Part shown: positions 25,999 through 35,768 of the stretch, piece by piece
Layout: every line of letters begins with the position of its first letter
How positions within the stretch are numbered: position 1 is the stretch's first letter
Origin: Streptomyces sp. NRRL S-646
Lineage (GTDB): Bacteria > Actinomycetota > Actinomycetes > Streptomycetales > Streptomycetaceae
Assembly (NCBI RefSeq): GCF_000720765.1
Contig: NZ_JODC01000013.1
Coordinates: 186,001 to 250,000 of the forward strand
Length of the DNA: 64,000 bases
Direction: 5' to 3'
Notes under the pieces: generated by a model
The model's database searches: none
What the model was told of the DNA's origin: nothing
Seen by the model: only the letters and a program-made list of their open reading frames with translations
Position numbers and translations under genes: made by a program

Positions 25999-27957
25999 TC
26001 AGTCCTCGCTGGGCGCCGCCGGGAGCTTCGCCTGGATGAGGTCCATGACCGTCGAGTCCGTCAGCGTCGTCACGTCGCCGAGCTGGCGGTTCTCCGCGAC
26101 GTCCCGCAGCAGGCGCCGCATGATCTTGCCGGAGCGGGTCTTCGGCAGCTCCGCCACCGGCAGGATCCGCTTCGGCTTGGCGATCGGGCCGAGGGTGGCG
26201 CCGACGTGGTTGCGGAGATCGGCGACGAGGCCCTCGTCCTCGGCGTTCGCCGTGCCGCGCAGGATCACGAAGGCGACGATCGCCTGACCCGTCGTCTCGT
26301 CCGCCGCGCCGACGACGGCCGCCTCGGCGACCGACGGGTGGGAGACGAGCGCGGACTCGACCTCGGTGGTGGAGATGTTGTGCCCGGAGACGAGCATGAC
26401 GTCGTCCACGCGGCCCAGCAGCCAGATGTCGCCGTCGTCGTCCTTCTTCGCCCCGTCACCGGCGAAGTACTTGCCCTCGAACCGCGACCAGTAGGTGTCG
26501 AGGAAGCGCTGGTCGTCGCCCCAGATGGTGCGCAGCATGGACGGCCACGGCTCGGTCAGGACCAGGTAGCCACCGCCGCCGTTGGGCACCTCGTTCGCCT
26601 CGTCGTCGACGACGGTCGCGGAGATACCGGGCAGCGGCGTCTGCGCGGAGCCCGGCTTGGTCGCCGTGACGCCCGGCAGCGGCGAGATCATCATCGCGCC
26701 GGTCTCGGTCTGCCACCAGGTGTCCACGATCGGCGTCCGGTCGGCGCCGATGTGCTTGCGGTACCAGATCCAGGCCTCGGGGTTGATCGGCTCACCGACC
26801 GAGCCGAGGACGCGGAGGGAGGAGAGGTCGAACTTCGCGGGGATGTCGTCGCCCCACTTCATGAACGTACGGATCGCCGTCGGCGCCGTGTACAGGATCG
26901 TCACGCCGTACTTCTGCACGATCTCCCAGAACCTGCCCTGGTGCGGGGTGTCCGGGGTGCCCTCGTACATGACCTGGGTCGCGCCGTTGGCCAGCGGCCC
27001 GTAGACGATGTACGAGTGCCCGGTGACCCAGCCGACGTCGGCCGTGCACCAGTAGACGTCGGTCTCCGGCTTGAGGTCGAAGACGGCGTGGTGGGTGTAC
27101 GCGGTCTGGGTGAGGTAGCCGCCGGAGGTGTGCAGGATGCCCTTCGGCTTACCCGTCGTACCGGACGTGTACAGGATGAACAGCGGGTGCTCGGCGTCGA
27201 ACGGCTCCGGGGTGTGCTCGGCCGACTGCCGCTCGACGATCTCGTGCCACCACACGTCCCGGCCCTCGGTCCAGGCGACCTCCTGGCCGGTACGGCGGAC
27301 CACCAGCACGTGGTCGACGTTGTCCACCTTGCCGATCGCCTCGTCGACGGCCGGCTTGAGCGCGGAGGGCTTGCCGCGCCGGTAGCCGCCGTCGGAGGTG
27401 ATGACGACCTTGGCGTCGGCGTCCTGGATGCGCGTGGCGAGGGCGTCGGCGGAGAAACCGCCGAAGACGACGGAGTGTGCGGCACCGATCCGGGCGCAGG
27501 CCAGCATCGCGATCGCCGTCTCCGGGATCATCGGCATGTAGACGGCGACCCGGTCGCCCGCCTGGACACCGAGCTCCAGCAGCGCGTTGGCGGCCTTGCT
27601 CACCTCGTCCTTGAGCTCGGCATAGGTGAGGGCACGGCTGTCGCCGGGCTCGCCCTCGAAGTGGATGGCGACACGGTCGCCGTTGCCCGCCTCGACATGC
27701 CGGTCCACGCAGTTGTACGCGACGTTGAGCTCGCCGTCCTTGAACCACTTGGCGAACGGCGGGTTCGACCAGTCCAGCGTCTCGGTCGGTTCCTTGGCCC
27801 AGGTCAGCCGCCGGGCCTGCTCGGCCCAGAAGCCGAGCCTGTCAGCCTTGGCCTGTTCGTACGCCTCCGCGGTGACGTTGGCGTTCGCTGCCAGGTCCGC
27901 GGGCGGCGCGAACCTGCGCTCTTCCTTGAGCAGGTTGGCCAAGGATTCGTTGCTCAC
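25999..27957 (-). CDS. acsA: Acetyl-CoA synthetase
   Basis: A 652-residue AMP-forming acetate-CoA ligase. It has the phosphate loop [12 protein letters not shown], the acetate pocket [29 protein letters not shown], the hinge [20 protein letters not shown] and the C-terminal [11 protein letters not shown], whose Lys is the acetylation control site in this family. The GTG start at 27957 (SNESLANLL) is preceded by GGGAGA. The position between nhaA and the sigma factor gene matches the Streptomyces core order. Confidence 0.95.
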   Translation of the reverse strand: MSNESLANLLKEERRFAPPADLAANANVTAEAYEQAKADRLGFWAEQARRLTWAKEPTETLDWSNPPFAKWFKDGELNVAYNCVDRHVEAGNGDRVAIHFEGEPGDSRALTYAELKDEVSKAANALLELGVQAGDRVAVYMPMIPETAIAMLACARIGAAHSVVFGGFSADALATRIQDADAKVVITSDGGYRRGKPSALKPAVDEAIGKVDNVDHVLVVRRTGQEVAWTEGRDVWWHEIVERQSAEHTPEPFDAEHPLFILYTSGTTGKPKGILHTSGGYLTQTAYTHHAVFDLKPETDVYWCTADVGWVTGHSYIVYGPLANGATQVMYEGTPDTPHQGRFWEIVQKYGVTILYTAPTAIRTFMKWGDDIPAKFDLSSLRVLGSVGEPINPEAWIWYRKHIGADRTPIVDTWWQTETGAMMISPLPGVTATKPGSAQTPLPGISATVVDDEANEVPNGGGGYLVLTEPWPSMLRTIWGDDQRFLDTYWSRFEGKYFAGDGAKKDDDGDIWLLGRVDDVMLVSGHNISTTEVESALVSHPSVAEAAVVGAADETTGQAIVAFVILRGTANAEDEGLVADLRNHVGATLGPIAKPKRILPVAELPKTRSGKIMRRLLRDVAENRQLGDVTTLTDSTVMDLIQAKLPAAPSED

Positions 27958-28201
27958 GACATCTCCCTTTCCCAGGGTGTCCGTTGTGTCCCAGGCCACA
28001 GCTCATCAGACCGAAGCCCCCGCTGACAAGGGGCGACGGAAAATTGGTTTAGACCTGTGGGGGACCTGTTCGTACGTCTCTCGCGGCGGCCGACGCCATC
28101 CGTACCCACGGACGCCGACCAGGCAGAGTTCAGTGCCTGTAACGCCTTTCACACTCCGGCCCAAGTACTGATGAAGCGCCACCGACATGAAGGAGGTACG
28201 T

Positions 28202-28807
28202 GTGGAAGGCATACGGGGCGGACCGCAGGCGGCGGTCCGCGACCCAGAGCTCTTCGAGGAGTTCTACCGACGCCATGTGGATGCGATGACATCGTTCGTG
28301 GCCCGGCGTGTCGACGACCCGCACACGGTCGCCGACCTGACCGCCGAGATCTTCCTCGCGGTCCTGGACTCCGCCCACACCTACCGCCCGGGCCGGGGCA
28401 GCGAGACGGCCTGGCTCTACGGCATCGCCCGCAATGTCGTCGCGGGGGAGCACCGCCGAGTGGCCCGCGAGACGGCCCGCGACCGGCGCATCTCCGGGCG
28501 GCGGCTGCTGGAGCCGGACGACATCACGCGTCTGGAGGACAAGCTCGACGCGGAGTCCCCTGGCCGCCGCGCCCTCGCCGCGCTGGAACGGCTCCCCGCG
28601 GGGGAGCGAGCCGTTCTGGAGCTGATCGTGGTCGACCAGCTGACGGTCCCCGAGACCGCCGCCGCACTGGGCATCACGCAGGTCACGGCCCGCGTACGGC
28701 TGCACCGGGCCCGCAAGTCGCTGCGCCGGGCGGCGGACGAGCCCGCCGACGGGCCGCGCGCCACATCCCTGTCGTACATCACCGGAGGAACCGGGGGAGA
28801 GGCATGA
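28202..28807 (+). CDS. ECF-type RNA polymerase sigma factor
   Basis: A 201-residue sigma-70 family protein. Region 2 is FEEFYRRHVDAMTSFVARRV through AEIFLAVLDSAHTY to TAWLYGIARNVVAGEHRR. Region 4 is LPAGERAVLELIVVDQLTVP and ITQVTARVRLHRARKSLR. I chose the GTG at 28202, since AAGGAGG (28190-28196) lies five bases before it. The ATG at 28187 would include its own ribosome-binding site. It is coupled by ATGA overlap to a membrane protein that is a candidate anti-sigma partner. Confidence 0.9.
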   Translation: MEGIRGGPQAAVRDPELFEEFYRRHVDAMTSFVARRVDDPHTVADLTAEIFLAVLDSAHTYRPGRGSETAWLYGIARNVVAGEHRRVARETARDRRISGRRLLEPDDITRLEDKLDAESPGRRALAALERLPAGERAVLELIVVDQLTVPETAAALGITQVTARVRLHRARKSLRRAADEPADGPRATSLSYITGGTGGEA

Positions 28808-29415
28808 CCACCAGGACGACATTCGAGGACCGGCTGCTGGCGGAACTGCGCCGCGAGATCGACCTGCGCGCGGACGACGGTACGACGGAGGCGGCGCCGA
28901 TGTCCTCCGGGCGCCGCCGACTTGGGGCCCGGGGGGCTCTTACGGCGCCGAGGCTCGGGCTGGTCGCCCTGGCCTGCGCCGCCGTCGCGGGCGCCTTGGT
29001 GCTGATGCCGGGCTCCCCGGCCGAGAGCCCGGCCTACGCGGTGGTCTCGCACGCGGACGGGACCGTGACGGTCACCCTGAACGACATCGGCCTCGGCGGC
29101 ACCCTGCCGGACGAATTCGTCGACCGGCTGGAAGCGAACGGTATCCACGTGGTCGTGGACAAGCTGCCGAACGGTTACGAGTGTGCCGAGGACCGGGGGA
29201 AGGGGGTCCCGGGCCGCCCCGATGCCGGTGAGGGCCTCAGCCAGGTGTTCGACCTGCGGCGCGGGGACTCCCTGGCCGTTGTGAAGATGGGGCAGCGCCA
29301 GCCCGACGGGAGTTTCATGCCGGTCACCGGCTTCTCCTTCATCCGCGGTGAGGTCGCCCCGTGCAATCCGATCCCCGCCCCGCCCCACCCTGCGGAGACG
29401 TCCGGTCTCCGCTGA
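28804..29415 (+). CDS. Putative membrane anti-sigma-like partner protein
   Basis: A 203-residue protein with a short N-terminal cytoplasmic part, one membrane helix (residues about 52-68, LGLVALACAAVAGALVLMPG) and an extracellular domain. No CxxC or HxxxCxxC zinc anti-sigma motif is seen; two cysteines (YECAED and APCNPI) are in the outer domain. Translational overlap with the sigma gene suggests a regulator of it. The sequence alone does not prove an anti-sigma function. Confidence 0.7.
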   Translation: MTTRTTFEDRLLAELRREIDLRADDGTTEAAPMSSGRRRLGARGALTAPRLGLVALACAAVAGALVLMPGSPAESPAYAVVSHADGTVTVTLNDIGLGGTLPDEFVDRLEANGIHVVVDKLPNGYECAEDRGKGVPGRPDAGEGLSQVFDLRRGDSLAVVKMGQRQPDGSFMPVTGFSFIRGEVAPCNPIPAPPHPAETSGLR

Positions 29416-29448
29416 GCGGGGCGTCATGGTGGGGTGGGACTGCGACGG

Positions 29449-31869
29449 TCACGCCGGGCTGCGCAGCTCTTCCGTGTCGACCACGTGATCCGTCACGTGG
29501 TCGAACACCCCCGGGTCCGAGGCCTCGGTGAGCAGGTACGCCTGCGCCTCGCCCACGTGGAAGTACATCCCGTGCAGCTCCAACTCCTGTCTGTGCAGCG
29601 CCCGGGCCACCGACTCGTGCGCCCGCAGATGCTCCAACTGCTGGACCACGTTGGTCAGACAGAGCTGCTCCACCGCGTCCGCGGGTGCCCGGCCGGCGAG
29701 TCTGGCCCACGGCCGGCTCTCGTCGGCCATGCGCTCCAGGCTCGGCAGCCCGTGCCGCAGCCACCGCTTCAGCGGCGTCCGGGCGCCGCCGGGCTCGGCG
29801 TCGAGCAGGGCCTGCATGGCCCCGCACCCGGAGTGCCCGCACACCGTGATGGACCGCACCTGCAGCACGTCCACCGCGTACTCGATCGCGGCCGCCACCG
29901 AGTCGTCGCCGCTCTCCTCGCCGGGCAGCGGCACCAGGTTCCCCACGTTGCGCACCACGAACAGGTCTCCGGGACCACTGGAGGTGATCATGGACGTGAC
30001 GAGCCGCGAGTCGGCGCAGGTGAGGAAGAGCTGGGACGGCCGCTGCCCCTCCCGGGCAAGCCGGGCCAGCTCACTGCGCACGAGCGGTGCCGTATTGCGC
30101 TGGAACGCGCTGATGCCGCGCGCCAGTTGGTGCCCGCTCCGATCGCCGGGGCCGTGGGGCCCACCCGGCCCACCCGGCCCGCCGGGCGCACCGGCGTGAT
30201 CGGAATCCGGCGCGGACTGCCGGCGCTCGCACTGGTGGTTGCGCCACGGCGTCCAGGGACGGCAGCGGCAGCCGACGGAGGACTCGCCGTGCTCCTCGTT
30301 GAGCGGGGTGGGTTCGGTGAGGGGTCGGACACCGGTCCGGCGGCCGGTCACCTCGGCGGAGCCGCCCTGTGCGGTGTGTGTGTTCTGCCAGTCCTGCAGT
30401 GACTCGTACGCCGCGTGGTCCATGAAGGACCCGTCCAACTCCACGACGGCGGGGGCGCCTTGGGGCACGAGATGCAGGGCACGGCTGAGCCGCGGCACCG
30501 CGAGGAACGTCAACTGCCCTCGGACGTGTACGTGATGGACTCCTTCCTTCTCTTCGTGGGTGATGCGGGTGCGGGCGAGGCGGTGCATGGCGACGGCGAC
30601 TGCCACGGCGATCCCGAGGGTCACGCCCTCCAGGACGCCGAGGACCACCACGCCGAGTGTGGTGACGGCGTACACCAGCACTTCTCGGTGGCGGGTCACC
30701 GTGCGGATGTGGTGCAGGGACACCATCTGGATGCCGACGGCCATCACCAGGGCGGCGAGCGAGGCGAGCGGGATGAGCTCCAGGAGCGGGACCATCAGCA
30801 GCGCGGCGATCACTACGAGAACGCCGTGCAGCATCGTGGAGTTCCGGCTCACCGCGCCCGCGTTGACATTCGCCGAACTTCTCACGGCGACACCGGCGAC
30901 CGGCAGTCCGCCGAGCGTGCCGGAGACGATGTTGGCGGCGCCCTGCCCCAGCAGTTCGCGGTCCAGGTCGGCGCGTCCGACGCGGGCGGTCAGGCCGGGT
31001 CTCGCGGCCACCAGCTTGTCCACGGCGACCGCGCCGAGCAGGGACTGCACGCTGCACACCAGCGTGGTGGTCAGCACGGCCGCGGTCAGGCCGAGCACAG
31101 GGCCCTCGGGCAGTCCGGCGAGGGCGTGGCTGCTCCAGGAGGGCAGATCGACCTTGGGCACGCCGAACCCCGAGAGCGAGGCGGCCGCGGTGGCGCCGGC
31201 CACGGCGACGAGCGCGGCCGGGATTCTGCGCAACAGGTGTCCCGCCCGGCCTGGGATGCGTGGCCAGAGCAGCAGCAGGGTCAGGGTCAGCAGGCTGACG
31301 GTCACGGCGACGGGGTGCACGTTCGCCAGCTGGGCGGGCAGGGCCCGGAGATTGGCGAGGACGGAGCTCTGCGGGGTGCCGCCGAGGACGATGTGCAGCT
31401 GGGCGACGGCGATGGTGACGCCGATTCCGGCGAGCATGCCGTGCACGATGGCGGGGCTGACGGCGAGCGCAGTGCGCGCCACGCGCAGGCAGCCGAGGCC
31501 CAGTTGGGCGAGGCCGGCGAGGACAGTGACAGCGCAGGTGCTACGCCAGCCGTAGCGGTGGATGAGGTCGGCGGTGACGACCGTGAGTCCCGCGGCGGGT
31601 CCACTGACCTGCAGCGGACAGCCGCCGATCCGGCCGGCGACGAGCCCGCCGACCCCGGCCGCCACCAGGCCGGCCTGGAGCGGGGCGCCGGTGGCGAGGG
31701 CGATGCCCAGGGACAGCGGGAGGGCGATCAGGAAGACCGCGACTGCGGCCGACAGGTCGGCGCCGGCGACAGGGAAGCGGCGGCGGGGGTTCGGGGGTGG
31801 GCTGTGGGGTTGGTGGTCGGGCTGGGGCCGGCTCGGGTCGGTGGCGCGGGTGGGGGCGCAGGCTGACAT
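29449..31869 (-). CDS. SulP-type anion transporter fused to beta-carbonic anhydrase
   Basis: An 806-residue two-part protein. Residues about 30-500 form a SulP/SLC26 transporter (SLGIALATGAPLQAGLVAAG, QVSGPAAGLTVV, then a short STAS-like region near VVELDGSFMDH). A Pro/Gly linker (GAPGGPGGPGGPHGPG) leads to a beta-class carbonic anhydrase with zinc ligands in LTCADSRLVTS and CGHSGCGAM. The fusion suggests bicarbonate uptake coupled to CO2 hydration at the membrane. ATG 31869 has GGAGGAGA upstream. Similar fusions are known in actinobacteria. Confidence 0.92.
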   Translation of the reverse strand: MSACAPTRATDPSRPQPDHQPHSPPPNPRRRFPVAGADLSAAVAVFLIALPLSLGIALATGAPLQAGLVAAGVGGLVAGRIGGCPLQVSGPAAGLTVVTADLIHRYGWRSTCAVTVLAGLAQLGLGCLRVARTALAVSPAIVHGMLAGIGVTIAVAQLHIVLGGTPQSSVLANLRALPAQLANVHPVAVTVSLLTLTLLLLWPRIPGRAGHLLRRIPAALVAVAGATAAASLSGFGVPKVDLPSWSSHALAGLPEGPVLGLTAAVLTTTLVCSVQSLLGAVAVDKLVAARPGLTARVGRADLDRELLGQGAANIVSGTLGGLPVAGVAVRSSANVNAGAVSRNSTMLHGVLVVIAALLMVPLLELIPLASLAALVMAVGIQMVSLHHIRTVTRHREVLVYAVTTLGVVVLGVLEGVTLGIAVAVAVAMHRLARTRITHEEKEGVHHVHVRGQLTFLAVPRLSRALHLVPQGAPAVVELDGSFMDHAAYESLQDWQNTHTAQGGSAEVTGRRTGVRPLTEPTPLNEEHGESSVGCRCRPWTPWRNHQCERRQSAPDSDHAGAPGGPGGPGGPHGPGDRSGHQLARGISAFQRNTAPLVRSELARLAREGQRPSQLFLTCADSRLVTSMITSSGPGDLFVVRNVGNLVPLPGEESGDDSVAAAIEYAVDVLQVRSITVCGHSGCGAMQALLDAEPGGARTPLKRWLRHGLPSLERMADESRPWARLAGRAPADAVEQLCLTNVVQQLEHLRAHESVARALHRQELELHGMYFHVGEAQAYLLTEASDPGVFDHVTDHVVDTEELRSPA

Positions 31870-32204
31870 GTTTCCCGTCTCCTCCGGGCAGCGCGGTCGC
31901 GGATCAGGTCGTCCCCGCCGATGGGCGGGGGTCGGTCGCGGCCGTGGGTCACGGCGTGCAGCGGCGGGATGAATCAACGCTCGGTAAATGGATCGTAATT
32001 CAGAGTAAAGGCCAGGCATAGACTTTCCTGGCAAATGGGGTAATCAATCACTCCAATGAGTGAAGCGGTCATTTCATCGGCTTGTCGTACTAATTCCTTC
32101 TCGGCCCCGTGCGACCTTGGCGGCGCTGTCGGGCTGGCCCGGCACACCACCAGAAAACGCCCTCATCGGCGTTGGCCTGAGAGAAGGAAGAAGGTGAGCG
32201 GAAC
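31870..32204. other. 335-bp divergent promoter region
   Basis: It lies between the SulP fusion (minus) and the lipoprotein gene (plus). The part around 31975-32100 is notably AT-rich. I see no clear operator palindrome. GAGAAGGAAGAAGG before 32205 is the ribosome-binding region of the lipoprotein. Confidence 0.5.
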
Positions 32205-33476
32205 ATGACCGCCACCCAGAGGATCGCCGTGGGCGTCGTGATCACCGCGTCCTGTGCCGCGTGGGTCGCCGGCTGTGCGATCGGCTCCAACGGTTCCAAG
32301 GCGGGTGCTCTCGGTCCGCAGAAGGCCCGTCCGGCCCATGCGCAGGGGAGCGCGGTCCGCCTGATCGGCGACGGCTCCACCGCCTACACCGGAGCCCAGC
32401 CCCACCTGCCCAGACCCGAGCGTCTGCGGCCCGGCCAGAAGCCCCCGCAGTTCGTCGTCTTCTCCTGGGACGGCGCGGGCGAGGACAGCCAGAAGCTGTT
32501 CTCCCACTTCCGCAAGCTCTCCAAGGCCAACCACGCGACCATGACGTACTTCCTCAGCGGCGTGTACATGCTGCCGGAGGAGAAACGCGACCTCTACAAG
32601 CCCCCGGAGCACTCACCGGGCAGCTCGGACATCGGCTTCAACGACGAGCAGGGCATCGCCGACACCGTGAAGCAGCTGCGCCTGGCGTGGCTGGAGGGCA
32701 ACGAGATCGGCACCCACTTCAACGGCCACTTCTGCGGGAGGAACGGCGGTGTCGGCGAGTGGTCTGTCGCGCAGTGGATGAGCGAGATCGCCCAGGCCAA
32801 GAAGTTCGTGAAGAGCTGGAAGACCAACTCCGGCATGGAGAAGGCGGCCCCGCTTCCCTTCGACTACGACAAGGAGCTCATCGGCGCGCGCACGCCCTGT
32901 CTGGAGGGCCAGAAGAACTTCGTGAAGGCCGCGAGCCGGCTGGGCTTCCGCTACGACACCAGCGGGGTCAACGACCAGGTCTGGCCGAAGAAGAGGGAAG
33001 GGCTGTGGGATCTGTCGATGCAGCTCGTGCCCTTCCCCGGGCACTCCTACGAGCAGCTCACCATGGACTACAACTTCATGGTCAACCAGTCCGGCACGCA
33101 GACCCAGGGCGACCCCGACAAGTTCGACTACTGGGGCGACCAGATGCGCGACGGCCTGCTCAAGGGCTTCCGTCGCGCCTACGAGGGCAACCGCGCGCCC
33201 CTGGTCATCGGCAACCACTTCGAGTCCTGGAACGGCGGAACCTACATGCGGGCCGTCGACGAGGTCGTCGAGAACGTCTGCAACAAGCCCGACGTGCGCT
33301 GTGTGTCCTTCCACCAGCTGGCCGACTGGCTGGACGCCCAGGACCCGCAGACCCTGGCGAAGCTGCGCACCCTGAAGGTCGGCCAGGCCCCCGAGCAGGG
33401 CTGGGCGGCCTTCCTGTCGGGCCACCCCGCCCCGGCCCCGAAGGGCGTACCGGGGGCACCGGCCGCGAAGCAGTAG
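32205..33476 (+). CDS. Secreted lipoprotein, polysaccharide-deacetylase-like
   Basis: A 423-residue exported protein. The signal peptide ends in a lipobox (AAWVAGC, Cys24). The mature part has FVVFSWDGAGEDSQ near residue 85 and NEIGTHFNGHFCG near 166, resembling the D and H motifs of NodB-fold polysaccharide deacetylases. The canonical HxxxH block is not exact. The end is proline/alanine rich. A cell-wall glycan role is likely, but activity cannot be judged from sequence. It converges on the ATPase gene with three bases between the stops. Confidence 0.78.
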   Translation: MTATQRIAVGVVITASCAAWVAGCAIGSNGSKAGALGPQKARPAHAQGSAVRLIGDGSTAYTGAQPHLPRPERLRPGQKPPQFVVFSWDGAGEDSQKLFSHFRKLSKANHATMTYFLSGVYMLPEEKRDLYKPPEHSPGSSDIGFNDEQGIADTVKQLRLAWLEGNEIGTHFNGHFCGRNGGVGEWSVAQWMSEIAQAKKFVKSWKTNSGMEKAAPLPFDYDKELIGARTPCLEGQKNFVKAASRLGFRYDTSGVNDQVWPKKREGLWDLSMQLVPFPGHSYEQLTMDYNFMVNQSGTQTQGDPDKFDYWGDQMRDGLLKGFRRAYEGNRAPLVIGNHFESWNGGTYMRAVDEVVENVCNKPDVRCVSFHQLADWLDAQDPQTLAKLRTLKVGQAPEQGWAAFLSGHPAPAPKGVPGAPAAKQ

Positions 33477-33479
33477 CCG

Positions 33480-34460
33480 TCAGGCGGAGGCGACGACACC
33501 CTCACCGAGCACGAACCCTGGGTCGACCTGCGCGGCCAGGTCGGCCCCGGTGCGGGCATCGCCCCACGTGGCCGCGTTCTTCAGGTGGAAGTGCACCATC
33601 TGCCGCGTGTAGCGCTCCCAGTCGCGCAGCTCGTACGTCGCGTCCGCGGCGACCTGGAGGGCGCGCAGGGCGCGGCGGTTGGCGTCCTCCAGGAGCTCGA
33701 ACCGGGGCGGTCGGCCCTTCTCCATGGCGCGCACCCAGTCCGAGTGCCCGACGGTCATCAGCAGGTCGTCCCCGACCTCGGCGCGGAGGAAGTCGAGGTC
33801 GTCCTGCCCCTGCACCTTGTTGCCGACGACCTTCAGGACGACGCCGTAGTCGCGGGCGTACTCCTTGTACTGGCGATAGACGGAGACCCCCCTCCGGGTC
33901 GGCTCGGCGACGAGGAACGTCATGTCGAAGCGGGTGAACATGCCGGAGGCGAAGGAGTCCGAGCCCGCCGTCATGTCCACCACGATGTACTCGCCCCGTC
34001 CGTCCACCAGGTGGTTCAGGCACAGCTCCACCGCTCCCGTCTTGGAGTGGTAGCAGGCGACCCCCAGGTCGGCGTCGGTGAAGGGGCCGGTGACCATCAG
34101 GCGGACGGTGCCGCCGTCGAGTTCCACCGGGCGGGCGCAGGCCTCGTAGACCGGGTTGTCCTCGCACACCCGCAGCAGCCGCGAGCCCTCGCCGGGCGGT
34201 GTGGTCTTGATCATCGTCTCGGCGGAGGTGATGCGCGGGTTGGAGCCGCGCAGATGGTCCTTGATCAGCGGCAGCCGGTCGCCCATCGCGGGCAGTGCGG
34301 CGGCCTCCGCCTCGTCGAGGCCCAGCGCGGCGCCCAGGTGCTGGTTGATGTCCGCGTCCACGGCGACGACCGGTGCCCCGCTGGCCGCGAGATGACGGAT
34401 GAACAGGGAGGACAGGGTCGTCTTGCCGCTGCCGCCCTTCCCGACGAAAGCAATTTTCAT
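33480..34460 (-). CDS. CooC/ParA-like P-loop ATPase
   Basis: A 326-residue protein starting directly with a deviant P-loop, MKIAFVGKGGSGKTTLSSLF. It also has VVAVDADINQHLGAALGL, VTGPFTDADLGVACYHSK and EYIVVDMTAGSDSFASG. This matches the CooC/NifH-like group, some members of which help insert metals into CO dehydrogenase. No such enzyme is nearby. I chose ATG 34460. No ribosome-binding site precedes it, so a leaderless transcript or the GTG two codons earlier is possible. Confidence 0.8.
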   Translation of the reverse strand: MKIAFVGKGGSGKTTLSSLFIRHLAASGAPVVAVDADINQHLGAALGLDEAEAAALPAMGDRLPLIKDHLRGSNPRITSAETMIKTTPPGEGSRLLRVCEDNPVYEACARPVELDGGTVRLMVTGPFTDADLGVACYHSKTGAVELCLNHLVDGRGEYIVVDMTAGSDSFASGMFTRFDMTFLVAEPTRRGVSVYRQYKEYARDYGVVLKVVGNKVQGQDDLDFLRAEVGDDLLMTVGHSDWVRAMEKGRPPRFELLEDANRRALRALQVAADATYELRDWERYTRQMVHFHLKNAATWGDARTGADLAAQVDPGFVLGEGVVASA

Positions 34461-34561
34461 GTTCACGAAGGGTAGTGGGGTGATAGCTGTATGTGGCAGA
34501 CGGGCGTGAAGAAGACCACTCAATCGTGGGGTGCGCCCCTGGTGTGGCTAGTGTCGTACTC

Positions 34562-35386
34562 ATGAGTACGACAGGCGCGAACGCCGATCCGCTCGCGGCC
34601 CTGGGCTCGCTGCCCGGGGTGGCCGAGTCCGTGGAATCCGTGCGCAAGGCCGTGGACCGGGTCTACGGGCACCGGGTCATGCGGCGCCGCAGCAACGAGA
34701 TCACCTCCGAGGCGGCACTGCGCGGTGCCCGCGGTTCCGCGGCGCTGTCCGGCGCCGACTGGGCCCTCGAAGAGGTGCGACGGCGCACCGACTTCAGCGG
34801 TGACGACGACGCGCGCGTGATGGGCGCGGCCCTCAGGCTGACCGCGGAGGCGGGCCAACTGCTGTCCGTCTGGCGGCAGTCGCCCCTGCGGGTGCTCGCC
34901 CGGCTGCATCTGGTGGCCGCCGCCACCAACGGGGACGAGGTCGGACGGCCGCGGCTGACGGGCGAGCCGGTCGACGAGCCGCTGATCGAGCTGCCGCTGC
35001 CGGGCGCCGACGAGGTGCACGGGCGGCTGGAGGGTCTCGCCGAGCTGATCATCACCGGCAGCTCCGCGCCCGCTCTGGTGACGGCCGCCGTCGTCCACGG
35101 CGAACTCCTCGCGCTGCGCCCCTTCACTTCCCGCAACGGCCTGGTCGCGCGCACCGCCGAGCGCATCGTCCTGGTGGGCAGCGGCCTCGACCCGAAGTCC
35201 GTCTGCCCGGCCGAGGTCGGCCACGCCGAGCTGGGGCGCGCGGCCTATCTGGCGGCGCTGGAGGGGTACGTCTCCGGTACGCCGGAGGGCATGGCCGCCT
35301 GGATCGCCCACTGCGGCAGGGCGGTCGAGCTGGGTGCGCGCGAGTCGACGGCCGTGTGCGAGGCACTGCAGCGCGGGGCGGCGTAG
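34562..35386 (+). CDS. Degenerate Fic-domain-like protein
   Basis: A 274-residue helical protein. The segment HGELLALRPFTSRNGLVART aligns with the Fic core HxFxxGNGRxxR, but the catalytic His of HPF is Arg here and GNGR is replaced by RNGL. AMP-transfer activity is therefore not expected. Part of an oxidoreductase-annotated family in Streptomyces, as I recall. ATG 34562 (MSTTGANADPL) is the likely start. It is divergent from the CooC-like gene. Confidence 0.7.
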   Translation: MSTTGANADPLAALGSLPGVAESVESVRKAVDRVYGHRVMRRRSNEITSEAALRGARGSAALSGADWALEEVRRRTDFSGDDDARVMGAALRLTAEAGQLLSVWRQSPLRVLARLHLVAAATNGDEVGRPRLTGEPVDEPLIELPLPGADEVHGRLEGLAELIITGSSAPALVTAAVVHGELLALRPFTSRNGLVARTAERIVLVGSGLDPKSVCPAEVGHAELGRAAYLAALEGYVSGTPEGMAAWIAHCGRAVELGARESTAVCEALQRGAA

Positions 35387-35768
35387 GAAGCTCTCCGGAC
35401 TCCGGAAAAGGGTTGCGGCGGTACGAGGATTCGTACCGCCGCTGGCATGCTCACCGAGTTACCAAGCGTCCTCGAAATGTTGCCCATCAGGCCGGGAACT
35501 TTGCCCGTCACCTGGTGTGGCTGGCCCGTAATCGACGGGTCGACGTCGCGTGGGTGCCCGATGTTCATGCTTCGGTCCGTGGGGCCAAATGCGTTATTAA
35601 GGTGATCCTTTCGGATGTCCTTGGTCTCGCGGGCCGTTAACCCCTTTGTACTCCAGGTCCGAAGCAAGCGGAACCCCCGGCTGTACTTCTTTACTTTTAG
35701 TCTCAAATAGGCTGTAAACGGGCGCCGGGGATGTCGAACGGGGATCTTGGTGCCGGTGAATCGGCAGG
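35387..35768. other. 382-bp convergent intergenic region, AT-rich
   Basis: The region 35560-35720 is AT-rich compared with its surroundings. The segment at 35605-35660 on the minus strand and the open frames on both strands do not resemble known proteins. Nothing is assigned here. A small RNA is possible but not supported by a clear hairpin. Confidence 0.45.

Noticed and set aside
35356..35640. Plus-strand frame after the Fic-like gene
   Set aside because: It starts inside the Fic-like gene in another frame and has no recognised relatives or start signal.
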